Below, one piece after another: positions 13,760 through 20,454 of a stretch of 20,454 bases of DNA. The position numbers and the translations under genes are program-made. Below the pieces are notes generated by a model. The model saw only the letters and a list, made by a program, of their open reading frames with translations. It ran no database searches and was not told the DNA's origin. This DNA comes from Thermoplasmata archaeon (GTDB lineage Archaea; Thermoplasmatota; Thermoplasmata; UBA10834). The stretch lies in assembly GCA_025457845.1 (NCBI GenBank), contig JALOTO010000007.1, forward strand, positions 1 to 20,454, written 5' to 3'. Position 1 is the stretch's first letter. Every line of letters starts with the position of its first letter.

Positions 13760-13766
13760 TTTTATG
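13760..13766 (+). promoter_or_regulatory. TATA-like box for the M50 protease gene
   Basis: TTTTATG is centred about 30 nt before the ATG at 13793 and gives a predicted leader of only a few bases. GCCGG/CCGGC arms (13769-13773 and 13785-13789) flank the expected start site. Confidence 0.45.
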
Positions 13767-13792
13767 AGCCGGCTAGGGGTCATCCGGCCCCG

Positions 13793-14488
13793 ATGCCAAG
13801 GGACTTCGATGGCCAATTCGAGATCATCGAACAGCCTCCCACGTATACGTATGAACTGCAGCCTATGACGTTCGGTTACAGGACCGTGCGCGCGCCCGCG
13901 GGCGGGCCGTTCTTCAGCCGGACGGAGCTGCGGCACATAGGCATCGCGGTCGCAGTCCTCATCGCCGCCTTCACCGTGGTCATCTCCCCTTCGTACGACA
14001 CCCTCGCCATGGCGCTGCTCGTCTCGGTGCTGTCCGTCGTCGCGGGCTTCTTCGTCCACGAGATGGCCCACAAGGTCGTCGCCAGGAAGTACGGCTGCTG
14101 GGCAGAGTTCAGGGCGGACTACACCGGCCTGCTCATGGCCATGGTGGTGTCGTTCTTCGGGTTCCTCTTCGCCGCCCCGGGCGCGGTGTACATCCGCGGG
14201 AACATAACACGGGAGGAGAACGGGAAGATCAGCCTCGCCGGTCCCGCGTCGAACCTCGCGATAGCGCTCGCGTGCGCGCCCTTCGCCATGATCTCCATGT
14301 CGTTCGTGCCGGACGCGGTCGCGGGCCTCGCGTACGGGCTCTACTTCTTCAGCACGTTCCTGGCGCTGTTCAACATGATCCCGCTCGGCCCCATGGATGG
14401 CAGGAAGATATGGGCGTGGAACAAGCCCCTCTACATAGCCTCCATGGCCGCCTGCGTCGCCCTGTTCCTACTCGCTTGGACCGTCTGA
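13793..14488 (+). CDS. M50 / site-2-protease-like membrane metalloprotease, 231 aa
   Basis: This is an intramembrane zinc protease fold. The zinc motif HEMAH (H89, E90, H93) sits at the end of a hydrophobic helix. GKISLAGPASN follows in the middle, and NMIPLGPMDG (N194 to G203) provides the third zinc ligand, Asp202. About five to six membrane helices are visible and no PDZ domain, so it is a minimal archaeal S2P. A 45-residue soluble N-terminus precedes the first helix. The ATG at 13793 is about 30 nt from a TATA-like box and has no Shine-Dalgarno. Its 3' end overlaps the convergent FAD-oxidase gene by 21 nt. The substrate, perhaps a membrane-anchored factor, is unknown. Confidence 0.9.
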   Translation: MPRDFDGQFEIIEQPPTYTYELQPMTFGYRTVRAPAGGPFFSRTELRHIGIAVAVLIAAFTVVISPSYDTLAMALLVSVLSVVAGFFVHEMAHKVVARKYGCWAEFRADYTGLLMAMVVSFFGFLFAAPGAVYIRGNITREENGKISLAGPASNLAIALACAPFAMISMSFVPDAVAGLAYGLYFFSTFLALFNMIPLGPMDGRKIWAWNKPLYIASMAACVALFLLAWTV

Positions 14489-15937
14489 GGAAGGGGGCTT
14501 GCACCCGCCCGTGCCCGTGAACGCCGGGTACCTGAGATGGCTTATGATCGTGCCTTCCCAGTCGAACATCTTCCCAGGGTTCATTATGTTCTTCGGGTCG
14601 AGGGCCTTCTTGATGGCCTTCATGGCCGCGATGGAGTCGGCGCGCTCCTTCTGCATGTACGGCGCCTTCGTGATGGAGACCCCGTGCTCACCGGTGACGG
14701 TCCCGCCCAGCTCTATGACCTTGTCGAAGATCTGCCCGACGGCCTTCTCTCCCCTGGTCCAGCTGTCGTCCGAGTAGGGCTCGACGAGCATCTTCGTGTG
14801 CAGGTTCCCGTCGGCCGAGTGGCCGTATGTGCCCACGATGACCCCGTTGCTCTCGGCGATCCTCTGGAACGCGACCACGGCCTCGGGTATCTTGGATATC
14901 GGGACGGACATGTCGTCCGCGAGGGCGACGGAGACGAACTTCTCCCCGTACCTGCTCAGCGAGGGCATGATGGCCTTCCTGGCATAGGTCCAGTAGTCTA
15001 TCCTCTTCTTGTCCTTGGACGCCTCGGTCGTGACCGCCCCGTTCTGCCGCGCGATGTCCTCGACGATCTTGAGCTCCTCGTCGACCGCGGTAGGGTGCCC
15101 ATCCACCTCGATCATGCAGATGGCGGCGACGTCGGGCAGTCCGACGTTCATGCACTTGTTGACCGCCTTGATGCAGACGGAGTCCATCAGCTCGATGGCC
15201 GACGGCATGAGAGGCTTCGCGATGATGGCGGACACGCATCTCCCTGCGTCCTCGAGGGAGTTGAAGGCCGCGAGCGTCATGGCGGACGCCTTCGGCTTGA
15301 ACGCGAGCTTGAGCGTGATCTCGGTGACGATGCCCAGAGTGCCCTCGCTCCCGACCATCAGCCTATCTATCTGGTATCCGGACGAGTTCTTGAGGGTCCT
15401 CGTGCCGGTGTGTATGATGTCGCCCGTGGGGAGGACGACCTCGAGCCCGAGGACGTAGTCCCTCGTGGCACCGTACTTGATGGCCCTCATCCCGGATGCG
15501 TTGGTCACGACCATCCCGCCGATGGTGCATGCCTCCCCGCTCCCGGGGGTGGTCGGGAACCAGAACCCTTTCGGTGCCAGGGCGGCGTTGAGCTTGTCGT
15601 ATATGACCCCGGGTTCGACGACGCAGTAGAGGTCCTCTATCCGGACCTCCTTGATCTTGTTCATCGCAGTCATGTCGATGATGATCCCGCCCTTGACCGG
15701 GACCGTGTGGCCGCACATGGCCGTGCCCGCCCCCCTCGGGACTATGGGCGTCCTGGTCCTGTTCGCCAGCTTGACGATCTCGGAGACCTCGAGGGAGTTA
15801 AGCGGCCTGACTATGACGTCCGGGGTCTTGTGGTGTATCGAGGCGTCGAAGCCGTAGACATAGAGGTCCGCCGTCTTCGTGGACATGCGTTCCTTTCCGA
15901 CGATCTTCTCAAGCTCCTCGAGAACCACTTTCTTCAT
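14468..15937 (-). CDS. glcD: FAD-linked oxidase, GlcD / D-lactate dehydrogenase type, 489 aa
   Basis: This flavoprotein of the glycolate oxidase GlcD / D-lactate dehydrogenase family would oxidise a 2-hydroxyacid. The PCMH-type FAD domain shows PRGAGTAMCGHTVPVKGG (67-84), the GSGEACTIGGMVVTNASGMRAIKYG segment and DYVLGLEVVLPTGD. The C-terminal domain has the metal-site signature YGHSADGNLH, then TGEHGVS and NIMNPGKMF near the end. Length is normal. The ATG at 15937 follows a TATA-like box by about 34 nt. No iron-sulfur partner (GlcF or HdrD-like CCG subunit) is adjacent. The HdrB in this window is about 10 kb away and may or may not be related. The exact hydroxyacid is not readable; the symbol is by family only. 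Confidence 0.9.
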   Translation of the reverse strand: MKKVVLEELEKIVGKERMSTKTADLYVYGFDASIHHKTPDVIVRPLNSLEVSEIVKLANRTRTPIVPRGAGTAMCGHTVPVKGGIIIDMTAMNKIKEVRIEDLYCVVEPGVIYDKLNAALAPKGFWFPTTPGSGEACTIGGMVVTNASGMRAIKYGATRDYVLGLEVVLPTGDIIHTGTRTLKNSSGYQIDRLMVGSEGTLGIVTEITLKLAFKPKASAMTLAAFNSLEDAGRCVSAIIAKPLMPSAIELMDSVCIKAVNKCMNVGLPDVAAICMIEVDGHPTAVDEELKIVEDIARQNGAVTTEASKDKKRIDYWTYARKAIMPSLSRYGEKFVSVALADDMSVPISKIPEAVVAFQRIAESNGVIVGTYGHSADGNLHTKMLVEPYSDDSWTRGEKAVGQIFDKVIELGGTVTGEHGVSITKAPYMQKERADSIAAMKAIKKALDPKNIMNPGKMFDWEGTIISHLRYPAFTGTGGCKPPSSDGPSE

Positions 15938-15966
15938 GCGGACCAGCGATGGCTAACGTTGACTCC

Positions 15967-15976
15967 GCATAAAACG
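15967..15976 (-). promoter_or_regulatory. TATA-like box for the FAD oxidase gene
   Basis: The minus strand reads CGTTTTATGC, centred about 34 nt before the ATG at 15937. It predicts a leader of about 9 nt with no Shine-Dalgarno. Confidence 0.5.
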
Positions 15977-16077
15977 ATTTTCACATACGGGAGAGGGTGG
16001 ACACATCTGGTCGTCGGACCGCCCCCTTCTGACAACCAATAAGTACACCCTCTCAGATGCTTCGGCCCGGTCTTAGC

Positions 16078-16719
16078 ATGATGAAGCTCATCATATTCGG
16101 TCCGCCGAGCGCCGGCAAGGGCACTCAGGCGCAGAGGCTGTCGAAGAAGTACGGGATACCTCAGGTCGCGACGGGCGACCTCCTCAGGGAGGCGGTCGCG
16201 AAGAAGACCCCTCTCGGCGTGAAGATCAAGTCCTACCTGGACACGGGCAAGCTCGGCCCGGACGACCTCATAGTCCAGCTCATAAGGGACCGCGTCTCGC
16301 TCCCTGACTGCGCTGATGGCTACCTGCTCGACGGCTTCCCCAGGACCATGGGCCAGGCCAAGGAGCTCGACAAGATGACCCAGGTCGACCTCGTCCTGAA
16401 CATCGTGGTCGACATGGAGGTCCTGGTGGAGCGCGCGATCGGCAGGAGGATATGCCCCAAGTGCGCCGCGGTGTACCACGTGAAGTTCAACAAGTCCAAG
16501 AAGGAAGGCGTCTGCGACAAGTGCGGCACCTCCCTGATACAGCGCGACGACGACAAGGAGGAGACCGTCAGGAAGAGGCTCAAGGTCTACCAGGAGCAGA
16601 CCGCCCCTTTGGTGGAGCACTTCAAGGCCAAGGGGAACCTGGTCGCGGTCGACGGTTCCAAGGGCATCGAGGACGTCTTCGCCCAGATGACCACCGCCAT
16701 CGACCGCCTGAAGAAGTGA
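16078..16719 (+). CDS. adk: Adenylate kinase with zinc-binding LID, 213 aa
   Basis: The enzyme interconverts AMP and ATP with two ADP in the cytosol. P-loop GPPSAGKGT occupies residues 8-16, the AMP-binding region has ATGDLLREAV and DGFPRT (85-90), and the LID begins GRRICPKC. The LID carries four Cys (126, 129, 146, 149) that would hold a structural zinc. This is the bacterial-type long-LID Adk, not the trimeric archaeal AdkA. The ATG at 16078 (or the next codon) is preferred over an ATG at 16057, because the latter sits too close to the only A/T-rich promoter candidate (16037-16046). A perfect hairpin follows the stop. Confidence 0.93.
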   Translation: MMKLIIFGPPSAGKGTQAQRLSKKYGIPQVATGDLLREAVAKKTPLGVKIKSYLDTGKLGPDDLIVQLIRDRVSLPDCADGYLLDGFPRTMGQAKELDKMTQVDLVLNIVVDMEVLVERAIGRRICPKCAAVYHVKFNKSKKEGVCDKCGTSLIQRDDDKEETVRKRLKVYQEQTAPLVEHFKAKGNLVAVDGSKGIEDVFAQMTTAIDRLKK

Positions 16720-16725
16720 GGACCA

Positions 16726-16748
16726 GGACCCGCCGACCATGCGGGTCC
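16726..16748 (+). terminator. Hairpin after adk
   Basis: GGACCCGC (16726-16733) and GCGGGTCC (16741-16748) are perfect 8-bp arms around a 7-nt loop, 6 nt after the adk stop. A pyrimidine-rich CCTCTAACCTCTT follows. It would separate adk from the tRNA gene. Confidence 0.5.
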
Positions 16749-16759
16749 CCTCTAACCTC

Positions 16760-16767
16760 TTAAATAT
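16760..16767 (+). promoter_or_regulatory. TATA box for tRNA-Gln
   Basis: TTAAATAT is a strong archaeal TATA match, centred 35 nt before the mature tRNA 5' end at 16799. It implies a short 5' leader of about 9 nt for RNase P to remove. Confidence 0.6.
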
Positions 16768-16798
16768 GAGTACCGGAATAGCGAACCCCAACCACGGC

Positions 16799-16890
16799 AG
16801 CCCCGTAGTGTAGTGGTCAATCATGCGGGACTCTGGATTGCTCCTGCAAGGAGAGATCCTGCGACGGAGGTTCGAATCCTCCCGGGGCTA
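16799..16890 (+). tRNA. tRNA-Gln, anticodon CTG, with 19-nt intron
   Basis: The cloverleaf is complete once the intron is removed. Acceptor arms AGCCCCG (16799-16805) and CGGGGCT (16883-16889) pair, with discriminator A16890 and no encoded CCA. The anticodon arm is CGGGA-CTCTGGA-TCCTG with anticodon CTG at 16833-16835. The T arm is GGAGG-TTCGAAT-CCTCC (16866-16882). The intron at 16837-16855 lies between positions 37 and 38, the canonical site. It contains CTCCT-GCA-AGGAG, a perfect small stem, consistent with a bulge-helix-bulge splicing substrate. Confidence 0.95.
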
Positions 16891-16894
16891 CTTC

Positions 16895-17101
16895 TCATCT
16901 CTTCCCACGGCTCGCTCCGACGTCGTCCCCTCTGAAGAATTCCAGCAGCTCGGGGTCCTTCTGCAGCCTCTCGCGCCACCATGCGGCCCGGACCCTCGGG
17001 TCGAGCTTGGAGGCTGCTGCGACATACTGCTTGAACCTGGTCTCCTTGCCCTCGACGACACCGAAGTCCTCGAGGCGCGTCATCCCATCGCGCTTCGACA
17101 T
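16895..17101 (-). CDS. Small protein downstream of RNase HI, 68 aa
   Basis: I do not recognise this protein. It starts MSKRDGMTRLEDFGVVEGKE, is highly charged, and has a helical middle (QYVAAASKLDPRVRAAWWRERL) with a Trp pair. It ends with an acidic-then-basic tail. It has no Cys, signal or membrane segment. GGGATGGG directly precedes the ATG at 17101. The alternative start is Met7 at 17083. It begins 32 nt after the rnhA stop on the same strand, so the two are probably co-transcribed. Its stop is 4 nt from the 3' end of the convergent tRNA gene. The composition looks like a real protein rather than a shadow, but support is moderate. Confidence 0.6.
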   Translation of the reverse strand: MSKRDGMTRLEDFGVVEGKETRFKQYVAAASKLDPRVRAAWWRERLQKDPELLEFFRGDDVGASRGKR

Positions 17102-17133
17102 CCCATCCCTACCGGCGAATAGGTCAGTGGCCT

Positions 17134-17565
17134 TTAGAAACCTTCCCTGTCGAGGGCGTCGTTGACCAGCCCGTCGACAAGCTGTATCCTCGGATCCTCG
17201 CGGGGGACGTGCACGATCCTGAACTTGTGGAACGCCCCGGCGGCGACCTGCACCCGCGCGACGAGCTCCTTGAGGTGGTCCTTCTTGACCTGGTACCTGC
17301 CGCTGACCTGGCGGACCATCAGTTCGCTGTCCGAGTGGAACAGCACGCTGCCGTCCGTGTACCCTCTCGCCCTTTCGATCGCCCAGAGGAGCGCCTCGTA
17401 CTCGGCGACGTTGTTGGTCGTGACGCCTATGCATCTGGCGTTGCGCTCCAGCTCCTCCCCCGTCGGTCTGAAGATCGCGTATCCCGAAGCGGCCCTCCCG
17501 GGGTTGTTCCTGGACGCGCCGTCGGTGAATATCAGCAGGTCCGGCCTCTCGGCCATCTGTCCCAT
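17134..17565 (-). CDS. rnhA: Ribonuclease HI, about 143 aa
   Basis: The enzyme cuts the RNA strand of RNA-DNA hybrids. The sequence shows the first catalytic Asp in IFTDGASRNNPG, the Glu in NNVAEYEAL, the second Asp in LFHSDSELMVRQVSG, and the last Asp in the C-terminal VDGLVNDALD helix. It is the short archaeal/bacterial RNase HI form without the basic-protrusion loop of the E. coli enzyme. ATG at 17565 or 17556 are both possible: the first would be nearly leaderless from the TATA-like box at 17590-17599, the second has GGAG 9 nt upstream. A longer frame from 17694 crosses the promoter and part of mutS and is rejected. It is divergent from mutS. Confidence 0.92.
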   Translation of the reverse strand: MGQMAERPDLLIFTDGASRNNPGRAASGYAIFRPTGEELERNARCIGVTTNNVAEYEALLWAIERARGYTDGSVLFHSDSELMVRQVSGRYQVKKDHLKELVARVQVAAGAFHKFRIVHVPREDPRIQLVDGLVNDALDREGF

Positions 17566-17581
17566 CTCCGTCACGCCTAAC

Positions 17582-17639
17582 GCGCGCGGGCATAGAAATA
17601 CGTGCGCATCGCGCGGACGCCCGCGCAATAGATAGAAAT
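17582..17639. promoter_or_regulatory. Divergent rnhA-mutS promoter region with paired repeats
   Basis: GCGCGGGC (17582-17589) and GCCCGCGC (17617-17624) form a perfect 8-bp inverted repeat with a 27-bp spacer. ATAGAAATAC occurs twice as a direct repeat (17590-17599 and 17630-17639). The first copy read on the minus strand is the TATA-like box for rnhA; the second lies at the right distance for mutS initiation near 17663. Roles are inference. Confidence 0.45.
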
Positions 17640-17675
17640 ACCATGCCCATGGTTCTTCGTCCGGGGAGCAGGACA

Positions 17676-20273
17676 GTGGCAAGAGCGACGACACCGCTGA
17701 TGGAGCAGTACTTCAGCATCAAGGAGCGCCACAGGGACTGCCTCCTCCTCTTCAGGCTGGGGGACTTCTACGAGATGTTCGGCGACGACGCCGTCACGGG
17801 CTCCAAGGTCCTCGGCATCACGCTCACATCCAGGGACAAGGGGAAGAAGGAACGCATCCCACTGTGCGGCGTGCCGTGGCACGCCCTCGACTCCTACCTC
17901 CCCAAACTGCTGAGGAAGGGCTACAAGGTGGCCATCTGCGAGCAGCTGGAGGACCCGAAGCACGCCAAGGGCATAGTCGACCGCGATGTCGTCAGGATCG
18001 TCACGCCGGGCACGGTGATGGAGAGCAGCGCGCTCGACAGCCGCTCGAACAACTATCTCATGGCGATCGCCGGCTCCGAATCCGCATACGGCCTCTCCTT
18101 CGTCGACGTCTCCACGGGGGAGTTCGTGACGACCGAGGTGTCGGGGGAGGACGCGGAGACGAAGGTCCTCGCCGAGGTCGCCCAGCGCGCGCCGAAGGAG
18201 ATACTCCACCCCGAGGGCTACGGCTCCGAGCATCTGTTGGAGGAGTTCCGCCTGGCGGGCGCGACGCTGACCCCTGTCGACGAGGTCGCCTTCATAAGGG
18301 AGTCCGCTGAGTCGATGCTCAGGAGGCACTTCAGGCTCCAGACGCTCGACGGGCTGGCCGTCGCCGGGAGACCGCTGGCGATCTCGAGCGCGGGGGCCGT
18401 GCTGAGATACCTCGAGTCCACCCAGAAACGGGACCTCGGCTTCCTCTCGCCGCCCAGGTTCGTCTCCACATCAGACAAGCTCGTCCTCGACCAGACGACG
18501 ATACGCAACCTGGAACTGGTCCGGAACGTCCGGGACATGACGGACGAGAACACCCTCGTCTCGGTGCTGGACAGGACGCTCACCCCGATGGGCTCCCGCC
18601 TCCTCAAGGGATGGCTCATGGAGCCTCTGACGGACGTCGAGGCCATCGACCGCAGGCTGGACGCCGTGCAGGAGCTCGTCTCGTCCACGGCCGTCAGGAC
18701 CGGACTCGGCAGCTCCCTCGAGCAGGTCCGGGACCTCGAGCGGCTGATATCGAAGACCATGCACGGGAGCGCCAACGCGAGGGACCTGGTCGCCATACGG
18801 TCCTGCCTTGAGGCCGTGCCCTCCATCAGGTCCGAGCTGTCGAGGTCGTCCTCGGCGATGCTCAGGGACGTCTCCTTCAGGCTGGAGGACCTGTCCGAGG
18901 TCTCTTCCCTGATCGCGAAGGCCATAGCCGACGACCCGCCTGCCGTGCTCAAGGAGGGCGGGCTCATCAAGCCTGGCTTCGACCCCGCCCTCGACGAGCT
19001 GAGGGGCACGGCCAGGGATGCCAAGGACTGGATCGCGGCCCTCGAGGAGGGCGAGCGCGCCAGGACCGGCATCAAGAACCTGAAGGTCGGGTTCAACTCG
19101 GTCTTCGGGTACTACATCGAGGTCACCAAGCCGAACCTGAGGCTCGTCCCGGCGACATACGAACGCAAGCAGACGGTCGCGGGCGGCGAGAGGTTCGTCA
19201 CCCCTGAGCTGAAGGAGAAGGAGCGGGTCGTGCTCACCGCGCAGGAGCGGTCACACTCCCTCGAGTACGACGCGTTCATACGCGTCAGGGACGAGGTGGC
19301 CAGGAAGGGGAAAGAGGTCCGGGCGGTCGCCCACGCCATAGCCGAGGCCGACGCGCTGAGGTCCTTCGCCGAGGCCGCGGTGGTGCACAGGTACTCGAGG
19401 CCCGAGGTCGACGAGTCCGATTCGCTCTTCGTCAAGGACGGCAGGCACCCTGTCGTGGAGCGCGTGCTCCACGGGGCCTTCGTCCCCAACGACACGCACC
19501 TCGACACGAACCTTAACAGGCTGATCATCCTGACCGGGCCGAACATGGCGGGGAAGTCCACCTACCTGCGACAGATAGCGTGCATGGTCATCATGGCGCA
19601 GGCGGGGTCGTTCGTCCCCGCCTCTGAGGCAAGGATCGGCGTCGTCGACAGGGTCTTCACGAGGGTCGGGGCGTTCGACGACCTCGCCCGCGGCCAGTCC
19701 ACGTTCATGGTCGAGATGACGGAGCTGGCCAACATACTGAACAGCGCCACGAGGAGGAGCCTCATACTCCTGGACGAGGTCGGACGCGGGACCAGCACCT
19801 TCGACGGGCTGGCCATCGCGTGGGCCGTCTCGGAGTACCTGTACGACCACTCCAACGTGGGCGCCAAGACGATGTTCGCGACGCACTATCACCATCTCAC
19901 CGAGCTCGCGGAGACCCTCGAGGGGGTCAAGAACTACTCCATGTCCGTGAAGGAGGAGGGGCGCGAGGTCGTCTTCCTCAGGAAGGTGGTGCCGGGGAGG
20001 GCGAGCAAGAGCTACGGCATCCACGTCGCGAAGCTGGCGGGCGTGCCCTCGAAGGTGCTCGACCGCGCGGAGCAGGTCCTCGGGCAGATCGAGGAGGAGA
20101 ACATGCTCGAGGTGAAGGCCGGGAAGAGGGTGCACCAGCAGACCATGCTCGTTCAGAAGGAGGAGGCCGCCGCCTCGCAGCTCGAGGCGGAACTGAGGAA
20201 GATGGACCTGGGTAAGCTCACGCCCATGGAGGCGTACCTGAAGCTGAGCGAGCTGAAGAAGCGGCTCCGATGA
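17676..20273 (+). CDS. mutS: DNA mismatch repair protein MutS
   Basis: This ATPase recognises mismatched DNA. The mismatch-binding motif FYEMF is in GDFYEMFGDDA, about 30 residues in. Connector, lever and clamp domains follow. Walker A is GPNMAGKST (19536-19562) and Walker B is LILLDEVGRGTS (from about 19758). The conserved ATHYHHLTEL and the C-terminal LTPMEAYLKLSELKKRL dimer segment are present. Length (865 aa) is that of full bacterial-type MutS1. GTG at 17676 is chosen because GGGGAG lies 7 nt upstream and family homology begins right after it (TTPLMEQY). ATGs at 17643 and 17649 would add 11 or 9 residues without a Shine-Dalgarno. mutL follows 62 nt later. Confidence 0.95.
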   Translation: MARATTPLMEQYFSIKERHRDCLLLFRLGDFYEMFGDDAVTGSKVLGITLTSRDKGKKERIPLCGVPWHALDSYLPKLLRKGYKVAICEQLEDPKHAKGIVDRDVVRIVTPGTVMESSALDSRSNNYLMAIAGSESAYGLSFVDVSTGEFVTTEVSGEDAETKVLAEVAQRAPKEILHPEGYGSEHLLEEFRLAGATLTPVDEVAFIRESAESMLRRHFRLQTLDGLAVAGRPLAISSAGAVLRYLESTQKRDLGFLSPPRFVSTSDKLVLDQTTIRNLELVRNVRDMTDENTLVSVLDRTLTPMGSRLLKGWLMEPLTDVEAIDRRLDAVQELVSSTAVRTGLGSSLEQVRDLERLISKTMHGSANARDLVAIRSCLEAVPSIRSELSRSSSAMLRDVSFRLEDLSEVSSLIAKAIADDPPAVLKEGGLIKPGFDPALDELRGTARDAKDWIAALEEGERARTGIKNLKVGFNSVFGYYIEVTKPNLRLVPATYERKQTVAGGERFVTPELKEKERVVLTAQERSHSLEYDAFIRVRDEVARKGKEVRAVAHAIAEADALRSFAEAAVVHRYSRPEVDESDSLFVKDGRHPVVERVLHGAFVPNDTHLDTNLNRLIILTGPNMAGKSTYLRQIACMVIMAQAGSFVPASEARIGVVDRVFTRVGAFDDLARGQSTFMVEMTELANILNSATRRSLILLDEVGRGTSTFDGLAIAWAVSEYLYDHSNVGAKTMFATHYHHLTELAETLEGVKNYSMSVKEEGREVVFLRKVVPGRASKSYGIHVAKLAGVPSKVLDRAEQVLGQIEEENMLEVKAGKRVHQQTMLVQKEEAAASQLEAELRKMDLGKLTPMEAYLKLSELKKRLR

Positions 20274-20290
20274 CCCGCCGAGGACTGAAT

Positions 20291-20300
20291 GGTTTAAACC
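20291..20300 (+). promoter_or_regulatory. Possible TATA element between mutS and mutL
   Basis: GGTTTAAACC, a perfect palindrome with a TTTAAA core, is centred about 40 nt before the mutL ATG. It predicts a start near 20322 and a short leader carrying AGGTG. mutL may thus have its own promoter besides read-through from mutS. Confidence 0.4.
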
Positions 20301-20335
20301 GACGAACGCGATAACCGGCCAGTCAGGTGCACCGA

Positions 20336-20454
20336 ATGGGCAGGATCGCCGTACTCGACGACGCCACCATCAACAAGATAGCAGCAGGTGAGGTCATCGA
20401 GAGGCCGTCCTCCGTCGTGAAGGAGCTCGTCGAGAACGCCCTCGATGCGGGGGC
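20336..20454 (+). CDS. mutL: DNA mismatch repair protein MutL, N-terminal fragment
   Basis: Only the first 39 codons are in the window. They read [20 protein letters not shown], then [19 protein letters not shown], the classic MutL N-terminus that begins the GHKL ATPase fold; the Glu and Asn of [10 protein letters not shown] are the ATP/Mg residues of motif I. The ATG at 20336 has AGGTG 6 nt upstream. An in-frame GTG at 20327 lies within that Shine-Dalgarno and is less likely. Adjacent to mutS on the same strand, it completes the MutS-MutL pair. The gene runs off the right edge. Confidence 0.95.
   Translation, partial: MGRIAVLDDATINKIAAGEVIERPSSVVKELVENALDAG

Noticed and set aside
14537..16042. 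501-codon plus-strand frame opposite the FAD oxidase
   Set aside because: The minus strand carries the GlcD FAD and metal motifs; the plus frame has biased Asp/Gly/Arg composition and no recognisable domain.
17102..17722. Upstream extension of the 68-aa ORF to 275 codons
   Set aside because: It runs through the whole rnhA gene in another frame and across the mutS promoter; only the last 68 codons look protein-like.
1..20454. CRISPR array, insertion sequence or prophage
   Set aside because: No regularly spaced repeats, transposase, integrase, terminal inverted repeats or phage structural genes were seen on either strand.

Overview
This is a compact, GC-rich archaeal chromosomal window. The archaeal assignment rests on: A/T-rich TATA-like boxes about 25-30 nt upstream of many first genes; a tRNA-Gln with an intron at the canonical 37/38 position; heterodisulfide reductase subunits HdrB and HdrC; V4R and DUF835 domains; a DUF1922-like zinc ribbon; and a PUA/PAPS-reductase/ferredoxin fusion typical of archaea. 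The co-occurrence of bacterial-type MutS/MutL, DUF835 and a Ras-superfamily GTPase in a high-GC genome leads me to a euryarchaeal, possibly Thermoplasmatota-like (Methanomassiliicoccales or relative) source. That placement is inference.

Layout, left to right. (1) 1-1519 (-): a secreted family-5 solute-binding protein, partial at the window edge and broken by a perfect 22-bp tandem duplication. (2) 5163-1804 (-): hdrC, hdrB, an unknown 90-aa protein, a 46-aa TTG-start Cys/His microprotein and an M20-family metallohydrolase, all in one direction. (3) 8576-5220 (-): a four-gene operon with 4-nt start/stop overlaps (TetR regulator, ABC ATPase, ABC-2 permease, ModE/LysR-like regulator), so two regulators bracket one exporter. 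(4) 8739-10644 (+): a Rab-like small GTPase, a V4R-DUF835 protein overlapping it by 4 nt, and a zinc-ribbon protein. (5) 10648-14488: a PrsW-like membrane protein, a 90-aa zinc-ribbon protein, the PUA/PAPS-reductase/ferredoxin fusion and a small M50 membrane protease. (6) 14468-16719: a GlcD-type FAD oxidase diverging from adenylate kinase. (7) 16799-16890: tRNA-Gln(CTG). (8) 16895-20454: RNase HI with a small downstream ORF, divergent from mutS and then mutL (cut by the window end).

The most notable element is group 4. A GTPase with Rab hallmarks is translationally coupled to a V4R-domain protein. V4R belongs to the same superfamily as Bet3, a subunit of TRAPP, the eukaryotic exchange factor for Rab1/Ypt1. 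The pair is a candidate prokaryotic GTPase-regulator module. Other points worth attention are the duplication-disrupted binding protein, a perfect Shine-Dalgarno lacking a canonical start in front of the PrsW-like gene, substituted metal ligands in the M20 protein, and palindromic sites in the tetR/GTPase intergenic region.

Gene packing is tight. Four convergent junctions are separated by 2-4 nt or overlap by 21 nt. No CRISPR array, insertion sequence, integrase, rRNA or origin was seen, and no intergenic stretch exceeds 300 bases.
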